Assembly (NCBI RefSeq): GCF_000400935.1
Contig: NC_021280.1
Coordinates: 806,001-870,000, forward strand
From: Spiroplasma chrysopicola DF-1
GTDB taxonomy: Bacteria; Bacillota_I; Bacilli_A; Mycoplasmatales; Mycoplasmataceae
DNA: 64,000 nt
Direction: 5' to 3'
Below, piece by piece: positions 45,627 through 57,900 of this stretch; position 1 is the first letter of the stretch, and every line of letters starts with the position of its first letter. A program made the position numbers and the translations under genes. The notes beneath the pieces were generated by a model. It made no database searches and was not told where the DNA came from. It saw only the letters and a list, made by a program, of their open reading frames with translations.

Positions 45627-46902
45627 TGAATACCTAAAATAAAATAGACACATAAAAAGTTACTTATGTGTCATAATTTTATTGAAAGGTATTCTTTTAT
45701 TATGGGAACAAAATGATTTACAAAAAACGAAAAACTTAATATTTTAAAATATTACAAAGAAAATGGTTGAGCAAAAACAATTAAAAAATTTGAAATTTCA
45801 ACACCAACTTTATCTCGTTGAAAAAAGGCAGTTAAAATTAGTGGAGAAAAAGCGTTAGAACCAGGAAATGGTCTACAATCTAAAGGAATTCGTCGACCAG
45901 GGCGTCCAAAAAATCTTAATTTTGAATTAATGACAAAAAAAGAATTAATTGAGTATATTGAAATGATTCAAGATGTAAAAAAGTCCTTGCCCAAATCGAA
46001 AAAGAAGAAATTTCAAACGATTTGGTCCTTAAAGAAAAAATACAAGATTAAATATTTATGCAAAATTTTAAATGTTTCTAGAGCTGGTTATTATAAATGA
46101 TTTAATGCTGGAATGAAACTTTTTAATAAATGGAATAATACAATTGCAAAAATAGTTAAAACGTTATTTCTAACTTTTAAGAAAATTTATGGATATAATA
46201 TGTTAACACTAATTATTAATAAACTATATAATTGAAATTTAAAACCTCATATTGTCTATAGATATATGAAAAATATGAATTTAAAATCAATTATTAGAAT
46301 AAAAAAATTTAATTATAAATTATCTTCTGGTAACAAAAGACATGAAAATATCATGAATCAAGATTTTTCAACCACAGATATTAATCAAAAAATAGGAACA
46401 GACATAACATATTTATTAACAAGCGACAAAACCTATTTTTTATCAATAGTAAAAGACTTTCATACTAATGAAATTTTGGACTACCAAATCAGTAATAATT
46501 TAGAAAAAGAATTTGTCTTTAAAAACATAATTAATTCTTGAGTAAAAGCTGGAAAGCCATCAACTTGAGTTCTACAATCAGATCAAGGTTTTCATTATAC
46601 AAATTCTGATTATGAAAAATTATGCAATTATCTTGGAATTACGATTTCAATGTCCAGACGTGGAAACTCTTATGATAATGCCCATACAGAATCATGATTT
46701 GGTACTATGAAAACTGAATTTTTATATCATATAAAAAGAAAAAAACGAACAGCCAAATGAATTATTGAAAATCTACCTAAATATATCTATTTTTACAATA
46801 ATTTTAGACCACAAGCCAAATTAAAAGGAATGAGTCCTGTTCAATACAGAAAATCATCCCTTCAAGTAACTTTTTAATTGTCTATTTTTCTTGACATATT
46901 CA
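45627..46902 (+). mobile_element. IS3-family (IS150-like) element, copy 2, intact
   Basis: 1276 bp with the same ends as copy 1 and the direct repeat TTT (45624-45626 and 46903-46905). Nearly identical to copies 1 and 3, so recent. Its transposase reads toward the PTS gene, antisense to it. Inserted in the loop of a terminator. Confidence 0.96.
45702..46877 (+). CDS. IS3-family transposase, in-frame OrfAB fusion (copy 2)
   Basis: 391 aa, the same protein as at 6901-8076, with D234, D294 and E330 intact and the A6G tract unchanged. One synonymous Lys codon (AAG) differs from copy 1. Likely functional. Confidence 0.95.
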
Positions 46903-46920
46903 TTTATTAATCTTTTTTCC

Positions 46921-49020
46921 TTATTTTGTTTTTAAATTTGGATTATTAACCCGCATTTCTTGTAGTAATTCACGCATATATGGTTTTAGAACTTCTTGCT
47001 CTCCCCCATAAACACATTGAACTGATTCGCCCCGAATTAAGACACCATTACATCCTCCTAAGGATTTAATACCATCAGCATTAACAAGGCTGTTATCACT
47101 AACTGTAACTCTTAGCCGTGAAGCACATGAGTCAACCGCTTTAATGTTATCCGGTCCTCCTAAGAATTCAATAATTTTACGAGCTTTTTCTCGCTTCTGT
47201 TCATCAGCACTAGCACGAACGGTTGTTAAATCATCATTGTTAGGAGTTTGCACTCCTTTTGCTTTAAAATCAGCTTTTGAATATAATTTCATATCTCCTT
47301 CATCACGACCTGGCAATTTAATTTTTCCATATTTAATCGCAAAGAAGAAGGCAAAGAAGTAAATTGGGGCATAAGCTGCTCCGACAACAAGGATTCAATA
47401 GAAATTAGTTCCTTTATTTCCAATAAACGGTACTACTCCAAAAACAATAAAGTCAATTGTTCCTCCTGATACTGTCATTGTTGTATGAACATGTAGTAAG
47501 CCCATTAACATAAATGAAATGGCACATAATGGCATATGAACCCCATAGAATAATCAAGGGGCAACAAATAAGAAAGTAAATTCAATTGGTTCAGTAATTC
47601 CTGTCAAGAAACATGTAAAGGCTGCTGAGAAGTAAATCCCCATTACTTGTTTACGATTTTGTTTTGGCACACTATATCACATTGCCACGGCGGCAGCTGG
47701 TAAGCCAAACATCATGAACGGGAATTTTCCTGATTGGAAACGACCTAAGTTTAATCCCATATGTTGAACCATTGTGAAAGTAATATTATCATCAGCTAGG
47801 ACTTTATACATAATTGTTTGGTCCCCAACAGCTGAAATTGTTTCGGCATTTAATTTTGATACTCAAGCCGCAATATAAGGTTGTACTAACCCTGGGTCAG
47901 TAATTGATGATAAATCTATGTTTGAATCAATAAACCCAGCATTTTGTAAGTCTTTTAAGAAATCAATGTATTGTAATGGATTAGTTAAAACATTTTGAAT
48001 TAAGTCAGGCATTGACCCCCCCGCTTGTGTTCATCATAATGGTGAGTAAAACACATGGTGAAGACCAAAAGGAACTAGTGATCGTTCAAAAACTTCAAAA
48101 ATTAATGAATCTAATCCTCCTGGTAATTTTCCTGAGTTATTTCCAAATCATGCTAATCCGGTTCCAATTAATGGTCATAACATCATAAAAATGAATGCCA
48201 ATGGGATTACAGCAATAAAAGTAATAATTGGTACTAATTTAGTTCCACTAAAGAAACTAATTGCGGATGGAAGTTGTGTTTTGTGAAAACGATTATATGC
48301 AAAAGCAGCAATCGCCCCAACAAAAATTCCAGCAAAGACTCCAGTATTTAGTGAATTAACCCCTAAATTACTTGTCAATAGTGTTCCTTTAACAGCTCAA
48401 ACATCACCAGTATAAAATAATAGATTATATGAATCATTAATTACTGATGATCCTTTAATGACAATTTCAACATTATCACCTTTAACTAATTCTGAATAAA
48501 TTGGACTATGTTTCATCCATTCCAATAAGGCATTTGCATCCATTAAAACAGGATTGGCTAATGAATCACCATTAACTGTTAGCCCTGTAATTGGGTTAGC
48601 AATGCCATTAATATCAACAGTGTATTGAATATGAGAAAATGCTCCACTTAATAGTGACATTTGAATGGCATTAAAAACTAAGAATCCAACCACTGATGTC
48701 AAGGCCGCAACCCCAGCATCTTCGGTATAAGCCATCGCCACGGAAATACAGAATAATACTGGTAAATTCCCAAAGGCGATATCACCCATTTTGTTTAGGA
48801 AATTACCAAAAAATCAGATTCCAGTATTTGCATCAACTTTTGAAGTAATTGTCGCGCCAACGCCAAGAAAAATTCCGGCAATTGGTAACAAGGCAATTGG
48901 TAATAAAAAAGCTTTACTTAATTTACTCAATGTTGCCATTGTTTTTTGGTTTGAACTTTTTCATCACCTGCGTGAAATAAAAGGCTTCGCTTTTTTAATA
49001 GCGCCAGTTGTATTTTTCAT
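46921..49020 (-). CDS. PTS sugar transporter EIICB, glucose/N-acetylglucosamine type
   Basis: 699 aa. EIIC (about residues 30-560) has the sugar-site motifs [13 protein letters not shown] and [15 protein letters not shown] (about 610-690) has the phosphorylated Cys632 in [11 protein letters not shown]. There is no EIIA. It imports and phosphorylates a hexose; glucose or GlcNAc cannot be separated by eye. The small membrane gene at 49066 precedes it by 45 bases, and a divergent RpiR regulator gene lies beyond. Confidence 0.93.
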
Positions 49021-49065
49021 TGTTATTTTCCTTTCTAACTCTTTTTAAAATTTTAGTAAAAGTTA

Positions 49066-49311
49066 TTAATTTAGCGAGGATATCAAAAGAATTAATCCTG
49101 TTACGGCAATTACATAAAAGAAAAAAGCAGCATAAATCAAAATATTTCTCTTAATATATGTTCATAAATCAAGACTTAAATTTGATTTTTGATAATACTG
49201 ATTGCTTTGAGCTAGTTTTTTTCGCAAAAATAATCACAATAACAATAGAATCGTTGCTACTACAACCGAAAATAAAAACACCAATAAATAAGTCAATGTT
49301 TCAGCTTTCAT
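49066..49311 (-). CDS. Small two-helix membrane protein
   Basis: 81 aa with helices at about residues 5-28 and 57-79 joined by a basic loop. GAGAGGG precedes the ATG. It starts the PTS transcription unit, so it may help the transporter, but no family is recognised. UGA codons hide it in a standard-code reading. Confidence 0.6.
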
Positions 49312-49489
49312 ATTTTTAATATCCCTCTCTGTCATTTTGATAAATAATTAATATTTTACTAATCATTTAATAGATTTATTATAAACCTAAAAAATTTATA
49401 AAAAAGTTCCCCTGATTAAAAAAAAAATTTTAACAAATTATTTCCTAGAAATTGCTATTTTTCAAATATATTATAAAATAAATATGACC

Positions 49490-49512
49490 TTTTTGAAAAT
49501 TATTTTCAAAAA
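49490..49512. promoter_or_regulatory. Palindrome before rpiR, probable sugar-phosphate regulator operator
   Basis: Ten-base arms TTTTTGAAAA (49490-49499) and TTTTCAAAAA (49503-49512) around TTA. It lies just downstream of a possible promoter (TTGCTA about 49452, TAAAAT about 49474) and 26 bases before the rpiR-type ATG, a fit for autorepression and control of the divergent PTS unit. Confidence 0.5.
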
Positions 49513-49538
49513 TCAACGAACTTAGAGAAGGGAAAATT

Positions 49539-50381
49539 ATGGCAAATAGATTACTAAATTTTAAGGTGGATAATTTAACTGATGCAGAATTATCTGTTGT
49601 TAACAAGATTATTGAAAATCCGGAGTTTTTTATCAGTAGAACAATTACAGAACTAGCAAAAGAATATTATGTTTCGGAATCAACAATTACTCGGCTAGCA
49701 AAACACCTTGGTTTTCAAAATATTAAAAAGTTACAAATGCATATTTATAATCGTGCCCATTTTTTAAACCAAAATTATGAAACAAATGATAGTTTAAATT
49801 TAAAAAGTATTGCAAACAATATGAGGGTTTATTATTCTTATAGTATTCATGAAACAGTTGATAACATTGATTTAAATGCTTTAGATGGTTTAATTAATGA
49901 CTTGATTATTAAAAAACGAATTTTTATCTTTGGAATTGGTAGCAGTTATTTAGCGTGTCGCGTATTAAATAGTAATTTAAATTTAATTGGTTACACTAGT
50001 TTTAGTACCGAGGATATTCATGCCTTAATGGTTATGATTCAAAATATTACCCCCGATGATTTATTAATTATTTTCTCCCGTTCAGGGCGAACAAAAGAAG
50101 TACAAAATGTTATTGCCCTAGCGGAAAAATTAAATCTAGTAATGGCAATCATTACATCTAATCGAGACTTAAAACAACTATATTCATTTAAACATTTTAT
50201 TTCTTTTGAAATTCACAGTGAAGACAAACAACGTTTTCCGGCGGTATCATCCAAAATAGTCCAAATGTTAGTTGCAGATATTATTTTTAACAGTATTTTA
50301 AAAATTAATCCGCGCTTAAATGATAAAATTATTGCGGCTAATGATCTAACTGAGCAATGAAATAATATTGATAAAAAATAA
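49539..50381 (+). CDS. MurR/RpiR-family transcriptional regulator
   Basis: 280 aa. N-terminal helix-turn-helix (FFISRTITELAKEYYVSESTITRLAKHLGF spans residues about 31-60) and a C-terminal SIS sugar-phosphate domain (FGIGSSYLA, IIFSRSGRTKE). It likely senses a sugar phosphate made by the divergent PTS. AGAAGGG lies before the ATG. Confidence 0.9.
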
Positions 50382-51029
50382 AAAAGATGCTTCTTAAATA
50401 CCTAAAATAAAATAGACACATAAAAAGTTAGTTATGTGTCATAATTTTATTGAAAGGTATTCTTTTATTATGGGAACAAAATGATTTACAAAGAACGAAA
50501 AACTTAATATTTTAAAATATTGTAAAGAAAATGGTTGAGCAAAAACAATTAAAAATTTTAAATTCCAAACTCAACTTTTGAAATTTTGAACTATCAAATC
50601 AGTAATAATTTAGAAAAAGAATTTGTTTTTAAAAACATAATTAATTTTTGAGTAAAAGCTGGAAAACCATCAACTTGAGTTCTACAATCCGATCAAGGTT
50701 TTTATTATACAAATTCTGATTATGAAAAATTATGCAATTATCTTGGGATTAAGATCTCAATGGCTAGACGTGGAAACTCTTATGATAATGCCCATACAGA
50801 ATCATGATTTGGTAATATGAAAACAGAATTTTTATATCATATAAAAAGAAAAAAATGAACAGCCAAATGAATTATTGAAAATTTACCTAAATATATCTAT
50901 TTTTACAACAATTTTAAGTCTCAAGCCAAATTAAAAGGAATGAGTCCTGTTCAATACAGAAAATCATTCCCTCAAGTAACTTTTTTATTGTCTATTTTTC
51001 TTGACATATTCACATAGCGCATCTTTTTT
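50380..51029. terminator. rpiR / ABC bidirectional terminator split by the IS remnant
   Basis: AAAAAAGATGC (50380-50390) and GCATCTTTTTT (51019-51029) form an 11-bp stem, now separated by a 618-bp IS remnant. Both neighbours converge on it. Confidence 0.75.
50395..51012 (+). mobile_element. IS3-family element, copy 4, internally deleted remnant
   Basis: 618 bp: both ends of the same IS survive (left tip TAAATACC, with G to A; right tip intact), but about 660 bp are lost between the first 40 codons and the segment before D294. Many point changes relative to copies 1-3 show it is older. The 3-bp flanks (TCT and CAT) no longer match. Confidence 0.93.
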
Positions 51030-51879
51030 ATTCACTTCATCTTCAACGATAAGTTGTTAAACCAATACATACGACAATTAAACTGCATGAAACGGCAAGA
51101 TTAATAATATTTTGTGTTGTCATAACAATATTACCCGTTGTAAAAATATCTAAAAATGGTTTAGCACAGTACCAATATGGTGAAATATAAACCAAATATT
51201 TCAACTCTGGGGCTGCTAAGATATAATCAATTGGAATTAAAGCTCCAGTGAAGAACAATGAGGGCGTAAATAATAACCCTGAAAAGGCTCCCAATACGGC
51301 ACGGCTAGTAAAGAAACTAGCTAATAATAATCCAATTGCACTTGATAAAATCAAAACTATCAGCATAAATAATAGTGAGATTCCAAATGATTGGGGAAAA
51401 GCAACTTCTCAGCCATAACTTCAACCATAGAATAATCCCCCACATAAAAAGGTTCAAAAAAGACCAATTGTCGTCATTACAACTGAAGCTGATATTACAG
51501 TAAAGATAAACATATATGGTTTAACACTTGTGGCCCCAATCCGTTTAAATAAAACGGAATCTTTAATTTCAATTAAAGTAAAGGGAACAACAAAGACTCC
51601 AACTGAAATGGCAGGCATTAAAGCCATTGCTCCAATAATTTGTTGTAATTTCCCAAATGTTTCTGCTTGTGAGACATTAGGTAAATTAATATACACTAAG
51701 CCCTCTAGTAATAGTAAACAAAATGGCATAATTGTTACATATAATATTCCTGGTCCTCCCAAAAAGACCATTTTAAAAGTTAATTTAAAAAGTGGTAAGA
51801 TTTTAACGTTAAAGTTAGGAGTTTTTACCTTTTTCTTATTTTCTGTCATCATATTGACATTTTGTTTTATTGTTGTCAT
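51028..51879 (-). CDS. ABC-2 type transporter permease
   Basis: 283 aa, six helices, ABC-2 exporter fold with the family-typical FKRIGATSVKPYMF cytoplasmic helix and PIDYILAAPELKYL near the C-terminus. Paralogue of the next gene (KRIGATDLRPGFY), so the two probably form a heterodimer with the ATPase at 52738. Its ATG overlaps the partner's end by 13 bases. Substrate unknown. Confidence 0.85.
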
Positions 51880-52745
51880 TTTGTTAACACCCCCGCTAAT
51901 GTCCCAAATAAACCAATTAATCCTAAGGAAACAAAAATATTAACATAGAATTCTCAGTTAATCGTAATTTTTCCGGTTAATCATAGTTCAATCCCTGGGG
52001 TCATTGAATATTTAAACGGAATTAATCACCGAAGAATTTTTAGGACTTCAATTTGATCTAACAAGATAATTGGAATAAAGATCCCTAATAAAAATGATGA
52101 TAGATTACTTAAAATTGTTACTGACGCCTGTAAACCAGGCATTGTTTTAAAAATGGCAGCAAAAGTTAACCCTATTGTTGTGGCAATAAAGAAAGTTAAC
52201 AGATAAAAGACCATCATTAACGGTGTATGATTATTAAAAGCAATTGATCAACCAAATTGTTCACCGGTTTTACTGTCTTTAACTCATGCAAACATTAAAC
52301 CAGCTAATAATAGTGTTCAAAAAATGGCAATAATAACCATCACAAAGGTAATTAAGACATTAACTAAAATGTAAAAACCTGGTCTTAAATCGGTTGCCCC
52401 AATTCGCTTAATTAAAACGGAATTTTTAAAATCAATAATGGCTGGGGGTAAAAAGGATAAACCAATTCCTAATACTTCCATAATCACCATTGCATTAACT
52501 AACGAAGCAATAATTTCTCTTTCACTCATTCCAGGTGTTGCTGCTGCTAATGCTTTATAAGCAAAGCCTTCTAAAAATAATAAAATAACTGGAAATAATA
52601 AAGTAAAAAAGACATTCTCAATATTTTTCAAATAATATTTAACAACAATTATAGCTAATGGACCTGATTTTTGTAATTGCAAATGTAATTGTTTGCCTAA
52701 TCGTTTTCCAACAACCCTCTCTTTTTTAATTTCAGTATTATTCAT
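51867..52745 (-). CDS. ABC-2 type transporter permease
   Basis: 292 aa, six helices, same family as its neighbour. The true stop is at 51867, past a UGA Trp. It overlaps the ATPase gene by 8 bases and the other permease by 13, so all three are translationally coupled. Confidence 0.85.
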
Positions 52746-53475
52746 TATTTTTTCCTCCTACTGGAGTTGGTTTGATTCCTTTTTTATAGTAATCAAATTT
52801 TGCTTTTGTATAATTAAAAACACTACCATATTCCGCAATAGCTTTTTTGACAGTTGTTTCATCCTTGATTTCACCATCATGAAGATAAACTATTCGTTCA
52901 CAAAAACGTTGAATTTCTTCCATATTATGTGAAACAAGTAACATTGCTCGATTTTTTTTAACAATATTTGCTTCTAAAAATTCAAAAATAGTTTCTTTTA
53001 CTTCAATATCTAACCCTGTTGAAACTTCATCTAAAATTACCAAATCAGGACGGTGAATAACTGATAATAAAATATTTAATCTTTGTTGCTGGCCCCCTGA
53101 TAATCCTGAAATATTTTTTTTCGCAAATGAATCTAATTGATATGTTTTTAATAACGCCATGATTTCTTCTTTAGAATATTTAATATCAAAAGTATCACAA
53201 TAATATTTGATCATATCTAATGAAGAAATCCCAGAGGGATATTTTGAGTCTTGAAATTGAATTCCGATGACTAAATCATCTTTTTTAATAACTTCTCCAC
53301 TAGTTGGTTTACGAATTCCGGCAATAATTTCACTTAAAGTCGATTTACCACTACCATTGGCTCCAATTAATCCAATTCTTTCCCCGGCATTAATTTGTAA
53401 ATTTATATCTTTTAAAGCATACTTATTCTTATATTTTTTTGAGATATTTTTAATATCCAAAATCACTTCGCTCAT
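52738..53475 (-). CDS. ABC transporter ATP-binding protein
   Basis: 245 aa. Walker A GANGSGKST (residues 38-46), Q-loop, signature LSGGQQQR, Walker B LVILDEVS and switch His (VSHN). It drives the two ABC-2 permeases; preceded by a PadR regulator, the arrangement of many drug or peptide exporters. Confidence 0.94.
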   Translation of the reverse strand: MSEVILDIKNISKKYKNKYALKDINLQINAGERIGLIGANGSGKSTLSEIIAGIRKPTSGEVIKKDDLVIGIQFQDSKYPSGISSLDMIKYYCDTFDIKYSKEEIMALLKTYQLDSFAKKNISGLSGGQQQRLNILLSVIHRPDLVILDEVSTGLDIEVKETIFEFLEANIVKKNRAMLLVSHNMEEIQRFCERIVYLHDGEIKDETTVKKAIAEYGSVFNYTKAKFDYYKKGIKPTPVGGKNNE

Positions 53476-53521
53476 AACTTTTTCCCTTTCAATTTAACTT
53501 TTAAATAATTAAAGATGCTGT

Positions 53522-53836
53522 CTAATAATCACATTTCAATAAATCTTGAACTTTATGCATAAATTTTTTTCATTCCCCTTCAAGGTTCTCTAAATAGGCT
53601 CTACCCTTTTCGGTTAACCGATAATATTTTCGAATCGGACCATCGGATAATTCACCAATAAAAATCTCACAATAATTATTAATAATTAACTTTTGCAAAA
53701 TAGCATAAACGGTTGATTTATTGATTTCAAGACGGGTATTTATTTGGTTATTAATTTCATAGCCATACATATCTTGTTTATTAAGCATTTTTAGAATAAC
53801 CAGCTCAATAACACCCTTTTTTAACTGAACATCCAT
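53522..53836 (-). CDS. PadR-family transcriptional regulator
   Basis: 104 aa winged-helix protein: KKGVIELVILKMLNKQDMYGYEI, wing with GPIRKYYRLTEKGRAYLE. GGAG is 6 bases before ATG 53836. It probably represses the exporter operon that follows it. The true C-terminus passes one UGA to TAG at 53522. Confidence 0.9.
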
Positions 53837-53962
53837 TACTATCTCCATTCCTTTAATTATTTTCAATAGCATATTATCAAGACTAGTACATAAAGTCAAC
53901 TACTGAAATCATTTTTTTACAAAATAAAAAGGTTTTTATAAATAGAAAAACCTAATTAGTAA

Positions 53963-55834
53963 TTATTGTGCCACTTCTTTTTGCGTATAGGCTTCAATAA
54001 TATCATTTTCTTTAATATCATTATAATTTTTAATTAAAATCCCACAATCCATCCCGTTTTTGGCTTCTTTTAAATCATCTTTACCATGTTTTAATGAGGC
54101 AATCTCCCCTTGATAAACAATAACACCATCACGTAAAATATGAACTTTTGATTTACGGGGAATAACCCCATCAATCACGTGACAACCAGCAATTGTCCCA
54201 ATGTCTGAGTGGCGGAATGTTTGGCGAACTTCAGCTTGCCCAGTCACTTCTTCAACAACTTCTGGATCAAGCATTCCCTTGGCAGCAGCTTCAATTTCTT
54301 CCGTTACTTTATAAATAATTGTATGTAAACGAATTTCAACTCCTTCATCTTCTGCTTTTTTCCGAACATGAGCGGTTGGTCGAACATTAAATCCAATAAT
54401 AAAGGCATGACTCGCTAATCCTAATGTGACATCACTTTCTGAAATTCCTCCCACTGTTGCGCGAATAATATTGATTCGTACCCCCGAGATGTTAATTTTC
54501 ATTAAACTTGATTTTACAGCCTCAACTGTTCCTTGCGTATCTGCTTTTAAAATAATATTAATTTGTTTTAATTGTCCATCTTTAATTTGTTCTGATAATC
54601 GTTCCAATGAAAAAGCTTGATTTTTAAAACGTTTATTAATTGTATCGGTTGTTTTTCGTTTTGAAGCTACCTCACGGGCTAGTTTTTCATCTTGGAAAAC
54701 CATAAACTTATCACCGGCATTCGGAACTTCACTTAAACCATGAATCATCACTGGTTGAGAAGGCCCCGCACTTTTAATTTTTTTCCCAGATTCATCGGTT
54801 AAATCACGCACATAACCAAAACAATATCCAACAACTAAGGCATCTTTCATATTTAATGTTCCTGATTGCACTAATAGTGTAGCAACTGGTCCTAATCCTT
54901 TATCTAAATGCGATTCAATTACTGTCCCTAACGCAAAACGATTAGGATTTGCTTTAAGTTCACTAATATCAGCAATTAATAAAATTGTATCTAATAATTC
55001 ATCAATTCCTTGGCGCTGTTTGGCACTTCCTTTAACATAAGGGACAGAACCCCCTCATTCTTCAGCTGTTAATTCTTCTTGTGCTAACTGCATCATGACA
55101 TTATCAGGATTTGCCCCTGGTTTATCCATTTTGTTAATAAAGACAATAATTGGTACGCCTGCCGCTTTGGCATGGTCGATTGCTTCTTTGGTTTGGGGCA
55201 TTACCCCATCATCAGCTGCCACAACTAAAATAACAATATCAGTTACAGCACTTCCACGGGCACGCATTTGGGTAAAGGCCTCATGTCCTGGTGTATCAAC
55301 AAAAGTAATAAACTCATTATTTTTTGTTTTAATTTGATAAGCACCAATATGTTGGGTAATTCCCCCGTGTTCACCACTAACAACATCTGAATTACGAATT
55401 GTATCTAATAACGTTGTTTTACCATGGTCAACATGGCCCATAATTGTTACAATTGGTGGGCGTTTTGTTAATGTTTCAGCAGGATCATTAATATCAAAAG
55501 TTTCTAATAAATTTTCATGGGTTACTGATTTTTCTTTTTTAAAATCTAACCCTAATTCTAAACATAATTCCCCTAGTTGTTCTTCTGAAAGATAAGTATT
55601 TTGGTTGAGCATAATACCTTTCATAAAAAAATACTTAATAATTTCACTAACCGGTTTATTAATTTTTTTAGCAAAATCAGCAATTGTTAGTGCTTCTGAA
55701 TAAACAAAAACCCCCTCGTTAACGTGAGCCTCTACCACTTTTAATTGTGATTGAATTCGGTTTCGTTGGTTTTTTGCTTGCATTTTCTTATTTTTTTGAT
55801 TACTAGTATTTTTTTGATTATTTCTATTATTCAT
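53963..55834 (-). CDS. infB: Translation initiation factor IF-2
   Basis: 623 aa, a short-N-terminus form. After a basic Asn/Lys/Gln-rich start and an IF2-N domain come the G domain ([22 protein letters not shown]) and domains II-IV. It places fMet-tRNA on the 30S subunit. Last gene of the rimP-nusA-ylxR-ylxQ-infB operon; rbfA, usually next, is not here. Confidence 0.97.
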
Positions 55835-55864
55835 TCCATTACCCCCTTCTCTTAATATTTTTTG

Positions 55865-56164
55865 TTACATTGTGATCAATCCAATTATTTGTTTCGCTAA
55901 ATTAATATCAGTGATGCCAAAAACTTTGATATTATTTATCCCTAGTTTTTCATATAAGGTTGTTTCATTTAACAAATTAAAATACGGGATTTGGTAAAAA
56001 AAGCACTTTTGGGAAAATCGTTTTTCTTGCGTTTGACCCATTGTTTTGACTGATAACACTAAAAAAACTTTCTTTTTCTTAATATGTTCTAATAAAGTAC
56101 TACCGGTACTAATTTTTCTGGCTTTCATGGCAAGACCAAGATAATTATACCCCTTTTCGTCCAT
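55865..56164 (-). CDS. L7Ae-family protein YlxQ
   Basis: 99 aa ribosomal L7Ae/L30e/S12e-type RNA-binding protein (YNYLGLAMKARKISTG near the start). It begins immediately after the ylxR stop. Conserved in this operon across Firmicutes; exact RNA target in this organism unknown. Confidence 0.85.
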   Translation of the reverse strand: MDEKGYNYLGLAMKARKISTGSTLLEHIKKKKVFLVLSVKTMGQTQEKRFSQKCFFYQIPYFNLLNETTLYEKLGINNIKVFGITDINLAKQIIGLITM

Positions 56165-56440
56165 TTAATCTCATCCTTCAAGAACTTCTTGTTCTAATTG
56201 CTGATAAAATTCATCCGTTAACTTTACTTTCAAAGCGCGTTCTAAAGCATGATTCTTTTTGGCCAGTAAATAAACTTCTTTTGTTGGTCGTAAATAGGCT
56301 CCTCGTCCATTTGCTTTGCCTGTTAAATCAATCTTAACTTCTCCCGTTGGTGTTTTAACAATACGAATTAACTCTTTTTTTGGTAGCATTTGATTTGAAA
56401 CAACACATTTGCGTAATGGTGTAGTTTTTTGTTTTTGCAT
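56165..56440 (-). CDS. YlxR family protein (RnpM)
   Basis: 91 aa RNA-binding protein with the family motifs RKCVVSNQMLPKKELIRIV and GRGAYLRPT. Homologues bind RNase P RNA. ATG 56440 is chosen because GGAGG lies 6 bases before it. Between nusA and ylxQ in the standard order. Confidence 0.9.
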
Positions 56441-56460
56441 TGTAACCTCCAAATTATTAA

Positions 56461-57885
56461 CTATTTTTCATCATAGTATTCATCATAATCATCATAATTA
56501 ATTTCATCTTCTTCATCTTCGTTTTTTGCTGAATCCTCAAAATATGATAGATTATCTTCGATTGTTTGAATTTCCTCAGTTAAATCAACTGTTGGTGGTA
56601 CTTCAACATTTGATAAATCTTCAACATGAAAACCTTCTTCAGGAAGGGCCTTAATTTCTTCTGCTTCCACTAATTGTTCTTCAATAATTTCAAATGGTTC
56701 AGGTTCAAATTGTTCAGCTTCTTGTTGTAATTTCGCTTGATAATTTTTATCTTTTTCTTTGACTTTATCTTTTAAGCGAATTTTTAGTTCTTCTAATTCT
56801 CCTAAGTTAATATTACCATTTCATAAAATCTCTAAATTCCGATTTAATGCTTCTGAATAACTGATAATATTTAACTTTCATTTCGTTAGTTTTGCCACTA
56901 ATTTTGCAGCACTACCACCTTTACCAATTGCCAATGATAATTGCTCATCAGGAACAACAATATCAGCTTCTTTATTTTCTGGAGTTGTTGTAATTGAAAT
57001 TACCTTAACTGGTGAAAGCGAATTAATAATAAATTGTTGTTCATTTTCATCATAAATACAAATATCAATTTTTTCATTTTGCAACTCAGCTGTTACTTTA
57101 TTAATTCGGTTTCCTTTTGTTCCAACACAAGCTCCAATTGGGTCAATGTTTTTATTTTCACTATAAACAGCAATTTTACTACGGCGACCAGGGTCTCGGG
57201 CAATTGCTTTAACTTCAATTGTTTTTTCAAAGATTTCTGGGATTTCGCGTTCTAATAGACGGAATAAAAACTCATTATTTGTTCTTGTCCCCGTAATTTG
57301 ACCAGCATTTTTTGACTTAACAATATCTTCAGCTAAGAATAAAATGCGATCACCAACTTCGTAATGATCTGAGAAAATTAAGTTTTTGGCTGGAATATAA
57401 GCAAAAGTTCTTTCCACTTCTACTAAAACAAATTTTTCTTCCACAGCAATAACGATTCCATTCATTAAATGACCTTTTTGAATAATATACTCTTCAAAAA
57501 TTGAGTCTTTTTCTGCCTCTTTAATTTGCTGTTTAATAATTTGACCCACTTGTATAATTGCTAAACGAGAAAATTCAGCTGAATCAACATCTTCATAAAC
57601 TTTGTCACCAATTGTCACATTATCCCCAAAGCGTTTTTTGGCTTCATTTAAGCCTATTTCTAATAAATCATCTTCAACTTTTTTAACAATTGTTAATTCT
57701 TTTGTTACTTTAATTTGACCAGTTTGTTGATCAATTTCTACTTCAATTATTGCTTCTGGGTCAAAATGTTTTTCATAAGCTTTTTTAAACCCTTCCTTAA
57801 TTGATTCTAAAATTAATTCACGGGGAATTTGTTTTTCACTAACAATTTCTTCAATTGTTGTTAATAGTTTTGCTCCATCTATCAT
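56461..57885 (-). CDS. nusA: Transcription termination/antitermination factor NusA
   Basis: 474 aa. N-terminal RNA polymerase-binding domain, S1 domain (EYIIQKGHLMNGIVIAVE), two KH domains with GTKGNRI and IGKGGSAAKL, then an unusual acidic tail (last 60 residues mostly Glu and Asp, ending DEYYDEK) instead of a typical AR domain. It overlaps nothing but lies 15 bases after rimP. Confidence 0.96.
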
Positions 57886-57900
57886 TGTTTTCTTCCTCTC

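Larger units (their letters stand above)
45611..46917. terminator. PTS-gene terminator split by IS copy 2
   Basis: Left arm AAAAAGATTAA (45611-45621) and right arm TTAATCTTTTT (46907-46917) join, with one TTT removed, into an 11-bp stem with loop CATTTA. It lies just after the PTS gene stop on the minus strand. Confidence 0.75.
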
